This document shows, in pieces, positions 56,609 through 64,000 of a DNA stretch of 64,000 bases (its first letter is position 1; every line of letters starts with the position of its first letter). Below the pieces are notes generated by a model. That model saw only the letters and a list, made by a program, of their open reading frames with translations, was not told the DNA's origin and searched no databases. Source of the stretch: Pseudomonas prosekii (GTDB lineage: Bacteria; Pseudomonadota; Gammaproteobacteria; Pseudomonadales; Pseudomonadaceae); NCBI RefSeq assembly GCF_900105155.1, contig NZ_LT629762.1:4845501-4909500 (forward strand), read 5' to 3'. Both the position numbers and the translations under genes were made by a program.

Positions 56609-58955
56609 TCGGTATCCACAAGTCAAGCAGGGCGGCCAGTTCTTCGCGGCGAAACGGTTTGGCCAGATAGTCGCTCATGCCCGCCACCCGGCAGCGTTCG
56701 CGTTCTTCGGACATGGCGTTGGCAGTCAGTGCGACAATCGGCAACTCGGGCCAGCGCCCGCTGCGGCGGATGTGGCGGCTGGCTTCGTAGCCATCCATCA
56801 CCGGCATGTTGCAGTCCATCAGCACCAAGTCGAATTCACCCACTTCCAGTTGATCCAGCGCTTCGGCGCCATGCGCTGCCACCACGACTTCGCAGCCGAG
56901 TTTGCCGAGCATGCCTTTGGCGACCAATTGATTGACCGGGTTGTCCTCGACCAGCAACACCCGGCCGCGCCGTTGCGGCGTCAGGGTTTCGAGGCGCGCA
57001 TCGTTGCTGGTCGTGGTGTCCGGATGCAAAACCCGGCGCAGCGTTTGATACAGGGCGTTGCGCGCCAGTGGTCGCGCCTGTTGCTGCAATGGCGCGAGCG
57101 CGGCGGCCTCTTCGCTGGGCATGAAACTGCCATAAGCGGTGACCAGCAGAATCGGCGCTTTCAGCGTCGCTCGCAGGTTGAACAGGCATTCCGGGCAGTC
57201 GGTGATCAGCACATCGGGCTCCAGACCGAGCATCGAGTCTTCGATCGAGCGCTGCTGATAATCAAGTCCCCACAACGGCAACAAGCCTTTCAACAATTCC
57301 GCCAGGCCGCTGCTCGCCGCCGTAATCGCGACAATTTTGCCGTGTAGCGGCTGCGGCGCAATCGCGCGGGTGTGGCAAGGTAACGGCAAGTCGGCGCAAA
57401 ACTGGCTGCCGAACCCGGCTTCGGAGCTGATGGTCAGCCGCCCCTGCATCGCTTCGCACAGGTTATAGGTCAGCGCCAGGCCCAGCCCGGTGCCGCCAAA
57501 CTGGCGGGTAATCCCGGCGCCGGCCTGGGTGAACGGCTGGAAGATTCTCACCTGCGCGTCCTGGGCGATGCCGATGCCGGTGTCGCAGACTTCGATGCGC
57601 ACACCATCCTCAAACATCGAAAGGCGAACATCGACCCGGCCAAACCGGGTGAATTTCAGCGCATTGGACAGCAGGTTGCTGACGATCTGCCGCACTCGTG
57701 TCGGGTCGCCGCTGACCAGCGCGGGGAATTGCGGATCGATCAGACACGTCAGTTCGACGCTCGGCGCGGCGTTCTGCGAGAGCAGGTTGGCGGTGTCCTC
57801 GATCAGCGAGCCGAGGTCGAACGGAATGTGCTCAAGCTCCAGTTGCCCGGCATCGAATTTCGACAGGTCGAGGATATCGTTGAGCAGTTCCACCAGCACT
57901 TTGCCCGAGTCATGCGCGATCGACAGTTGTTGCTGCTGCTCGGCATTCAGTGGGCCGTCGAGCGACAACGCGATCATCCCCAGCAAACCGTTGAGCGGCG
58001 TGCGAATTTCATGGCTCATGTTTGCGAGGAATGCCGAGCGCGCTTCGGCCATGTCCAGCGCGGTGCTGCGCGCGACTTCCAGTTCCTGATTGGATTGGCT
58101 GAGGCGGCTGTTGATCGCTTTAAGCTCGGCGGTACGCGCCGAGACGATATTTTCCAGTTGCGCGAGGTAGTCGGTCAGGCGGTTTTCGGCGTTGCGCCGC
58201 TGCTGGATTTCGGTGGCAATGTTTTCGAACTGTTGATTGGCGACTTTCACCAGCACGCCGATTTCATCGTTTTCATGCCCCGCCGGGTATTCGAGCCACG
58301 TCGGTTCGGCGCTGCGCGGATCGCGACCGCTGAGTTCGCGGATTACCCGCACCAATGGTTTGGTCAGCATCACGTAGAACAGCGCCAGCAGGATCCCGGT
58401 GAGGAGCAGGCTGCGCGCGAAACCGTTGAGCAAGGTCACTTCGGCCCGACGCAGAAAACGGCTGCCGAACGAGTAAGTGTCGACTTCCAGCTTCAATGTG
58501 CCGAGGGATTCCTCGGGCAAATGGTCGAGGTAGAGCCGATCCTGAAACTGCCGATTGGCGCCAAACAGGAAATCGCTGATCACCCGATAGCCGCTTTGCA
58601 GGCCCTGGCGTTTGACGCTGGCGAGCACGGTTCCGGTGTTGTCGGTGAGTTGCGCGCTGATGATCGCCGGCGACCGCAGCAGGCCCATGGTCAGTTCCTG
58701 GGCGAGTTCGGCGTCGATGTTGTAGGCGATGCGCGATGCCGGGTTATGGCTGATTTCCAGCAACGACAGGATTTCGCGGTTGATAGAGGCGTCTTCGCTG
58801 GCATAATCGATGCCTATTTGCAGCAGACTGAGCAATGTGCCCAGGATGAAACCGACCAGCACGGTCAGCCGGGCTTGTTTGTAAGACAGCCGGTGGGTGA
58901 ACTTGATATCCATGGGGTGTTGAACCACTTCCGTTTCCCTTCGCTGCTCAAGCAT
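56592..58955 (-). CDS. sagS: SagS-like hybrid sensor histidine kinase
   Basis: A 787-residue membrane kinase. It has an N-terminal helix (about 25-48), a periplasmic HmsP-like sensor domain, a second helix near 190, then HAMP, HisKA with NMSHEIRTPLNG (His315), HATPase_c, a second receiver-like region, and a C-terminal receiver with Asp714 in LVLMDCNMPVMDG. The size and the position beside gpx-ospR match P. aeruginosa sagS (PA2824), a switch between planktonic and biofilm growth. The start is uncertain: ATG at 58955 or 58913; neither has a clear ribosome site. Confidence 0.85.
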   Translation of the reverse strand: MLEQRRETEVVQHPMDIKFTHRLSYKQARLTVLVGFILGTLLSLLQIGIDYASEDASINREILSLLEISHNPASRIAYNIDAELAQELTMGLLRSPAIISAQLTDNTGTVLASVKRQGLQSGYRVISDFLFGANRQFQDRLYLDHLPEESLGTLKLEVDTYSFGSRFLRRAEVTLLNGFARSLLLTGILLALFYVMLTKPLVRVIRELSGRDPRSAEPTWLEYPAGHENDEIGVLVKVANQQFENIATEIQQRRNAENRLTDYLAQLENIVSARTAELKAINSRLSQSNQELEVARSTALDMAEARSAFLANMSHEIRTPLNGLLGMIALSLDGPLNAEQQQQLSIAHDSGKVLVELLNDILDLSKFDAGQLELEHIPFDLGSLIEDTANLLSQNAAPSVELTCLIDPQFPALVSGDPTRVRQIVSNLLSNALKFTRFGRVDVRLSMFEDGVRIEVCDTGIGIAQDAQVRIFQPFTQAGAGITRQFGGTGLGLALTYNLCEAMQGRLTISSEAGFGSQFCADLPLPCHTRAIAPQPLHGKIVAITAASSGLAELLKGLLPLWGLDYQQRSIEDSMLGLEPDVLITDCPECLFNLRATLKAPILLVTAYGSFMPSEEAAALAPLQQQARPLARNALYQTLRRVLHPDTTTSNDARLETLTPQRRGRVLLVEDNPVNQLVAKGMLGKLGCEVVVAAHGAEALDQLEVGEFDLVLMDCNMPVMDGYEASRHIRRSGRWPELPIVALTANAMSEERERCRVAGMSDYLAKPFRREELAALLDLWIPTTPAP

Positions 58956-59079
58956 AGTCGATCATGCATGGAAACCGATGGTGCCACGCTCGAGCCCTGT
59001 CGGGTTGAGCGAGTTGTTGAATGCTGTGTTGAGTCGCTGTTTTGCCATCATTACTGTGAAACGTGCCCGAGGAGAAGAC

Positions 59080-59970
59080 GTGGATTCCCGATTGAATGCT
59101 TTTCTTGAACGCGCCGATGCCGTTCTGGCCCGTATCGAACCGTTGCTGCCGGCCCCACGGCAAACCATCGACTGGCACCATTGCCTGGCCGCGCGCTGGC
59201 AGCGTGAAGGTCGCAGCGGTTTCCTGTTGCCGTTGCAGGTCAGCCTCGACACGCGCCTGACCGACCTGATCGGCGTTGACCGCCAGGTCGAGCAACTGGG
59301 CCGCAACACCCAACAATTCATCGACGGCATGCCGGCCAACCACGCGCTGCTCTGGGGCTCGCGCGGCACCGGCAAATCGTCGCTGGTGCGCGCCTTGCTC
59401 GCCGAGCATGCCGAAGCCGGTTTGCGCCTGATCGAGATCGAGCGCGATCACCTCGCCGATCTGCCGCGCATCGTCGAGCAGATCGCCAAGTTGCCGCAGC
59501 GCTTTGTGCTGTTTTGCGATGACCTGTCGTTCGAGTCGGGCGAGGGCGATTACCGCGTGCTCAAGAGCGTGCTCGACGGTTCGCTGGAACAGGCGCCGGA
59601 CAATGTGTTGCTGTACGCCACGTCCAACCGCCGCCACTTGGTGCCGGAAAAGGAAAGCGATAACGAAAACTGGAAACGCGTTGATGGCGAGCTGCACCCC
59701 AGTGAAGCGGTGGAAGACAAGATCGCGTTGTCGGACCGGTTTGGTTTGTGGCTGTCGTTCTATCCGTTTACCCAGGAACACTTCCTTGATGTGGTCGAGC
59801 ATTGGATCGGGCAACTGGCCGACAAGGCCGGCCTGGCGTGGCAGCGCACCGAAGAACTGGATATTCTCGCGGTCCGCTGGGCCACTGGCCGGGGCAATCG
59901 CAATGGCCGTTGCGCCTATCAATTTGCTCGCTATTGGGTGGGCCTCAAGCTGTTGGAGCACAAGGCATGA
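59080..59970 (+). CDS. AAA ATPase, DUF815 family
   Basis: A 296-residue P-loop ATPase. Walker A is GSRGTGKSS near residue 97, the Walker B-like stretch is FVLFCDDLSFE, and the C-terminal region contains RWATGRGNRNGRCAYQFARYW typical of DUF815. The biological role is not known. The start is GTG after GGAGAAGAC (GGAG five bases away). Its stop overlaps the following gene's start in ATGA. Confidence 0.85.
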   Translation: MDSRLNAFLERADAVLARIEPLLPAPRQTIDWHHCLAARWQREGRSGFLLPLQVSLDTRLTDLIGVDRQVEQLGRNTQQFIDGMPANHALLWGSRGTGKSSLVRALLAEHAEAGLRLIEIERDHLADLPRIVEQIAKLPQRFVLFCDDLSFESGEGDYRVLKSVLDGSLEQAPDNVLLYATSNRRHLVPEKESDNENWKRVDGELHPSEAVEDKIALSDRFGLWLSFYPFTQEHFLDVVEHWIGQLADKAGLAWQRTEELDILAVRWATGRGNRNGRCAYQFARYWVGLKLLEHKA

Positions 59971-60449
59971 TCGATCTGAAACAAAGCGGCCAGGGCCTCG
60001 ACGGCTACGGCATGCTCTGCGCACAACTGGAATCGCTGCTGGCCGATGAACGTGATTTCATCGCCAACGCAGCGCAGTTTTCGGCGTTTCTGTACAACCA
60101 GCTCGATGATTTGAACTGGGCCGGATTTTACCTCAATCGTAACGAAGAACTGGTGCTCGGCCCGTTTCAAGGGCAGATCGCCTGCGTGCGTATCCCGTTC
60201 GGACGCGGCGTCTGCGGCGCGGCGGCCGCCACCCTGCAAACGCAACTGGTTGAAGACGTGCACGCGTTTCCCGGGCACATCGCCTGTGACAGCGCGTCGA
60301 ACAGCGAGTTGGTAGTGCCACTGGTCAAGGACGGCCGACTGATCGGCGTACTCGACCTCGACAGCCCGAAACTCGCGCGCTTCACCGCCGAAGACCAGAC
60401 CGGCATCGAACAACTGGCAGCAATCTTCCTGCGCCTGACCGACTGCTGA
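59967..60449 (+). CDS. Free methionine-R-sulfoxide reductase (GAF domain)
   Basis: A 160-residue GAF-fold enzyme that reduces free methionine-R-sulfoxide. Cysteines occur at 73, 83 and 107 in IACVRIPFG, GVCGAAA and HIACDSAS, the three positions expected for the fRMsr family. SELVVPLVKDGRLIGVLDLDSP is typical. It complements MsrB, encoded 4.5 kb away, which acts on protein-bound substrate. It is translationally coupled to the AAA ATPase gene. Confidence 0.9.
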   Translation: MIDLKQSGQGLDGYGMLCAQLESLLADERDFIANAAQFSAFLYNQLDDLNWAGFYLNRNEELVLGPFQGQIACVRIPFGRGVCGAAAATLQTQLVEDVHAFPGHIACDSASNSELVVPLVKDGRLIGVLDLDSPKLARFTAEDQTGIEQLAAIFLRLTDC

Positions 60450-60459
60450 AATACGTCTT

Positions 60460-60965
60460 CTGTAGGAGTGAGCCTGCTCGCGATAGCGGCCTGACATTCA
60501 ACATTGGTGTCGGCTGACCCACCGCTTCGCGAGCAAGCTCAGCTCCTACAGGGGTTGGTGGTGGGCGCAGATTCCGTGTTCACCGTAGATCACCTGTAGG
60601 AGTGAGCCTGCTCGCGATAGCGGCCTGACATTCAACATTGATGTCGGCTGACCCACCGCTATCGCGAGCAAGCTCAGCTCCTACAGGGTTTGGGGGTGGG
60701 CGCGGATGCTGTGTTCACCGGAGATTACCTGTGGGAGCGAGCTTGCTCGCGATAGCGGCCTGACATTCAACATTGATGTCGGCCGACCCACCGCTTTCGC
60801 GAGCAAGCTCAGCTCTTACAGGGGGTGGTGGTTGGCGCGGATTCCGTGTTCACCGTAGATCACCTGTAGGAGTGAGCCTGCTCGCGATAGCGGCCTGACA
60901 TTCAACATTGATATCGGCTGACCCACCGCTTTCGCGAGCAAGCTCAGCTCCTACAGGGGCGGTGG
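60460..60965. repeat. Four-copy tandem array of REP doublets
   Basis: Four units begin at 60460, 60594, 60729 and 60864, with periods of 134, 135 and 135 bases. Each unit consists of a forward REP (CTGTAGGAGTGAGCCTGCTC...), a spacer (CGGCCTGACATTCAACATTG), an inverted REP (CGCGAGCAAGCTCAGCTC) and a GC-rich linker (TTCCGTGTTCACCGTAGATCA). The units differ at scattered bases. It fills the whole 534-base gap. Confidence 0.95.
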
Positions 60966-60983
60966 TCCGCAGGCAGCTCAGCC

Positions 60984-63920
60984 CTACAATCCCGCCTTGG
61001 CCAGCAGGCTTGCCGTGTCCACTTCATCGATCTGGGTCGGGTCGAGGAATTGGTCGGCGTACTGTTGGTAAATCTGTTCGTTGATAAACAACCCGAACAA
61101 TTCGGGATCGATGTGCGCGTCGCGGCACATTGTCGCCATGATGCCCAGCGCTTCGCTGAGTGATTTGGCTTTCTTGTACGGGCGATCGGCCGCCGTCAGC
61201 GCCTCGAAAATATCGGCAATCGCCATCATCCGCGCCGGCAGGCTCATTTCATCGCGTTTCAAGCGTTTCGGGTAACCGGTGCCGTCCATTTTTTCGTGAT
61301 GGCCACAGGCGATTTCGGCGACGGTACTCAAGTGGCTGGGGAAGGGCAGGTGACTGAGCATCAGCACGGTTTGCACCATGTGGTGATTGATGATGTAGCG
61401 CTCTTCGCGAGTCAGCGTGCCGCGTGGAATGCTCAGGTTATACAGCTCGCCGCGATTGTATTTGTACTGCGGCACATCGAGCTTGAAGCCCCACGGATTG
61501 TCGGCCGGAATCAGCTCGCTTTCGGCGCGCTCCAGCAGATGTTCGGGTTTGTCCGCCAGCAACCTTTCACTGACCGGCAGCGTCGGCGCCGGGTTACGCG
61601 CCTGACGCCGATTCTCTTCCCACGAAACCCCCAGCCGATCATCGAGGGTGCGCGTCCAGGTGCGTTGTGCGATGAGTTTCAGCCGCTGCAAATCAGCTTC
61701 GGCCATCGCCTCGCTGCCCAGATTGCAGCGGGCGATAAAACTGAAATCATCGTCCAGCCCGGCGAGGTGCGCGTTGCGTAATTCGGCGAGATTCTGTTCA
61801 TCGCCACCCATGGCAATCGCTTGCCAATAACTGATCCAGACATCGCGTTTAAGCACCTCAAAACGTGTGCGGATCTCGTGGATTCGATCGTTGAGGGTTT
61901 CCAGTTTGGTCGCCTTGTCGACAACGTACTCAGGCGTGGTCACCTTGCCGCAATCGTGCAGCCACGCGGCGATGTGCAAGGCCTCCCATTCATCCTCGGT
62001 CGGCCGATAGCCGCTGAACGCCGGGGCCTGACTGGCCGCCGCAGCCTGGGCGAGCATCAGCGTCAGCGCCGGCACGCGTTGGCAATGGCCGCCGGTGTAA
62101 GGGCTCTTGGCGTCGATGGCGCCGGCCAGCAATTGAATAAAGGCATCGAGCAGTTGCTTTTGTCTGGCTTGCAGACGCTGGCTTTCAATACTCACCGCCG
62201 CCGCGCCAGATACCGCTTGCAGAAACGCAATGCGATCCGGGCGCAGTTTTTCCAGGTCGCCCGGGTTGCCACTGTCGGCCAGCAGCAGGATCAGCAGACC
62301 CACGGTTTCGTTATGCCGGTTGCGCAGGCGAATGCCGATCAGGTGCACGCGCGGGCACTCCATCGCCAGCAAGACTTTGCGCAGATCGCCAGCCTCGTCG
62401 AAACCGAGATTGGCCACCACGTTGTCGGCGTTCGACAACTGCTGTAACCACGACGGGTTCTCCAGATTCTGTAACTCATACCCTTCAACACCAAACGTTG
62501 GCAGTGCCCGCGGCGTGCCATCGATGACCAGGCCTTGCGGCTCGATCCGATTACCGTCACTTTCGCGCAAATAGATCAGGCCAGCCTGGGCCTGGGCGAT
62601 TTTCACGGTTTCGTGGAGCACCCGTTCCAGCAGCGGGGCGAAGCGCGTTTCGGCGCACAAACTGTCGGTGATCTGGAAAAAGCTGCCGAGGGTGTCCTTC
62701 ATCCGCGCCATCGACACGCCGAGCTGATCGACTTCCAATACCGGCGAACGCCGAGTGGCCGGAAAGCTGAAATCAAAGCTGCGGATCGCATCGGCTTCCT
62801 GCACCAGTTCGCGCAAGGGTTTGACCAGAATCCGCGAGGTCAACCAGCCCACCGGCAGACACAACAACAACGTCGCCAACGTCAGCAGCGCACCTTGCCA
62901 GCGAAGGCGATAGGCGTCGATGAGCAATTCATCCTCGGGCACCAACAGCGCCAATTGCAGCCCCTGCGGACCTCCTTGCTGAATGTGGCTGCGGGCGACG
63001 ATCCACTGCCGGCCATCGACGTTGAGGCGTTTTCCGCTCGGCGGGTTGGCCAGCAGCGCGCCGAGGTTGGGGCTCAGGTCGGCGACTTTACTCAGATGGG
63101 CGGTGCTGTCGTCGATGATCAGTTTGCGGCTGTCCGGGTAGGCGATCGCATTGCCTTGGGCATCGAACAGCACAATCTCGGTGCTCGGTGTGACCACGTG
63201 TTTGGCCAGGGTTGCCGAGAGCTCGGCCAGGGTCAGGTCGGCGCCCAGCACCGCACCCTCACCGCTGCGCCGGGCCAGGGTGGTGCCGACGTTGTGCGTG
63301 GAAAAGAATACGTAGGGTTCGGTGGTGATCTGCTCCGGCTCGGCGCGGGCGCTGGTAAACCAGGCACGGGCGCGCGGGTCGTAGGTTTCACCGGGTATCT
63401 CCTGGCGGCTGATGAGGTTCAGCGCCTGATCGTAAAAAACAAATTGCGAGACGACTTGAGCGCCCCGGCGCTCGACGCTCCAGACCTGATAAGCCGCGGT
63501 GGCCGGGGCCTTGAACAAGGTCTTGAGTTCGGCATTGCGCAGCGGCCGCACCATGAAAAAATCGCCATTGGCGTAACCGAGGTGCAGTGAGGCGAGGTTG
63601 GGGTTGTCTTTCAGCGCCTGGCTGAACGGTTTGAGCAACGCCAGGCGTTGCTCAAGTGCCGGCGCTTGGGGCGCCGGCATGTCCGCCAGCAAACTCAGCA
63701 AATGCTGGATCGGTTCGTAGGTTGATTGCAGGTCGAGGCGCACATCCTGTTCGATGCGATTAAACAGCTTTTCACTGCTCGCCAAAATGATCTGTGTGGT
63801 CTGTCGATAATTGAAAACGCCCATCACCACGCCCGTCAGCAGCAACAGGAAAGTGAACATCACGCTGATATGCACGTGCAGGGGAAATCGGCGTTTATCC
63901 TGGCGCAGTGGGCTGGGCAT
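60984..63920 (-). CDS. HD-GYP domain protein with dCache, HAMP and GAF domains
   Basis: A 978-residue membrane protein. It has an N-terminal helix, a dCache-like periplasmic sensor (about 40-340), a second helix near 355, HAMP, a GAF domain and a C-terminal HD-GYP domain. The HD motif is HDCGK and the GYP motif is HHEKMDGTGYP, both intact, but 219 residues separate them where about 60 is usual. It may degrade c-di-GMP in response to an extracellular ligand. Start: ATG with GGAGAG eight bases upstream; ATG at 63935 is also possible. Confidence 0.85.
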   Translation of the reverse strand: MPSPLRQDKRRFPLHVHISVMFTFLLLLTGVVMGVFNYRQTTQIILASSEKLFNRIEQDVRLDLQSTYEPIQHLLSLLADMPAPQAPALEQRLALLKPFSQALKDNPNLASLHLGYANGDFFMVRPLRNAELKTLFKAPATAAYQVWSVERRGAQVVSQFVFYDQALNLISRQEIPGETYDPRARAWFTSARAEPEQITTEPYVFFSTHNVGTTLARRSGEGAVLGADLTLAELSATLAKHVVTPSTEIVLFDAQGNAIAYPDSRKLIIDDSTAHLSKVADLSPNLGALLANPPSGKRLNVDGRQWIVARSHIQQGGPQGLQLALLVPEDELLIDAYRLRWQGALLTLATLLLCLPVGWLTSRILVKPLRELVQEADAIRSFDFSFPATRRSPVLEVDQLGVSMARMKDTLGSFFQITDSLCAETRFAPLLERVLHETVKIAQAQAGLIYLRESDGNRIEPQGLVIDGTPRALPTFGVEGYELQNLENPSWLQQLSNADNVVANLGFDEAGDLRKVLLAMECPRVHLIGIRLRNRHNETVGLLILLLADSGNPGDLEKLRPDRIAFLQAVSGAAAVSIESQRLQARQKQLLDAFIQLLAGAIDAKSPYTGGHCQRVPALTLMLAQAAAASQAPAFSGYRPTEDEWEALHIAAWLHDCGKVTTPEYVVDKATKLETLNDRIHEIRTRFEVLKRDVWISYWQAIAMGGDEQNLAELRNAHLAGLDDDFSFIARCNLGSEAMAEADLQRLKLIAQRTWTRTLDDRLGVSWEENRRQARNPAPTLPVSERLLADKPEHLLERAESELIPADNPWGFKLDVPQYKYNRGELYNLSIPRGTLTREERYIINHHMVQTVLMLSHLPFPSHLSTVAEIACGHHEKMDGTGYPKRLKRDEMSLPARMMAIADIFEALTAADRPYKKAKSLSEALGIMATMCRDAHIDPELFGLFINEQIYQQYADQFLDPTQIDEVDTASLLAKAGL

Positions 63921-64000
63921 TTCAGGTCTCTCCATAGGGTTAACTCACTGCTTAGCGTCCAAGCATAGTTAAGGCGCAGCCGTTCTGCCGGGGTCGTTTT

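Noticed and set aside
60460..60965. CRISPR-like array
   Set aside because: Four repeats of about 135 bases with REP palindromes and no unique spacers; the units are near-identical along their full length.

Overview
The window is a chromosomal segment of a fluorescent-group Pseudomonas (P. fluorescens complex is the best fit). The evidence is high GC, Pseudomonas-type genes (oprI, the arginine-type efp with earP, sagS/ospR/gpx, ohr/ohrR, class II DAHP synthase), gene order that from memory resembles P. aeruginosa PAO1 around PA2822-PA2858, and about fifteen intergenic loci with the inverted REP doublets (GAGCGAGCTTGCTCGCGA type) typical of P. fluorescens genomes. No rRNA, tRNA, CRISPR array, prophage, integrase or transposase was recognised.

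Layout. 1-9966: the 5' part of an ethanolamine permease gene, then the potassium system kdpF-A-B-C with its sensor kinase and regulator kdpD-kdpE. A repeat element separates kdpB from kdpC, and a REP doublet separates kdpC from kdpD. 10084-18875: envelope and housekeeping genes (patatin-like hydrolase, small lipoprotein, CHAD protein, hotdog thioesterase, Mpo1-like membrane protein, chemoreceptor, TatD nuclease, MltF-like transglycosylase, DoxX). 19124-24077: an accessory-looking stretch with a two-domain KaiC-like ATPase and a single-domain response regulator, then an arsenic cluster arsR-arsC-arsH with no efflux pump, then greB.

24175-29642: an ABC exporter pair divergent from tesA, and an L,D-transpeptidase. 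29779-37572: oprI, then a block around cysB (GNAT protein, class I DAHP synthase, PilZ protein, thioredoxin-like protein, panE-like reductase, 5'-nucleotidase, universal stress protein, cysB, a GreA/GreB-like protein). 37696-50527: earP-efp, ohr/ohrR, two LysR regulators around a TauE-type permease, a DUF1127 protein, a YcaQ-type glycosylase, class II DAHP synthase, a spermidine synthase-like protein, a crotonase and the DEAD-box helicase deaD. 50714-63920: a ring-cleavage dioxygenase, tpm, htpX, alaA, msrB, gpx-ospR, the hybrid kinase sagS, an AAA ATPase with a free-methionine sulfoxide reductase, a four-copy tandem REP array, and a large HD-GYP protein.

Themes. Several genes deal with oxidants: ohr/ohrR, gpx/ospR, msrB, the free-methionine sulfoxide reductase and perhaps the thioredoxin-like protein. 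EarP rhamnosylates Arg32 of EF-P, and both are encoded together. Class I and class II DAHP synthases occur 13 kb apart. The observations most worth following are the KaiC-like/response-regulator pair, the pump-less ars cluster with its promoter repeats, the initiation-region hairpin of deaD, the tandem REP array, and the element splitting the kdp operon.
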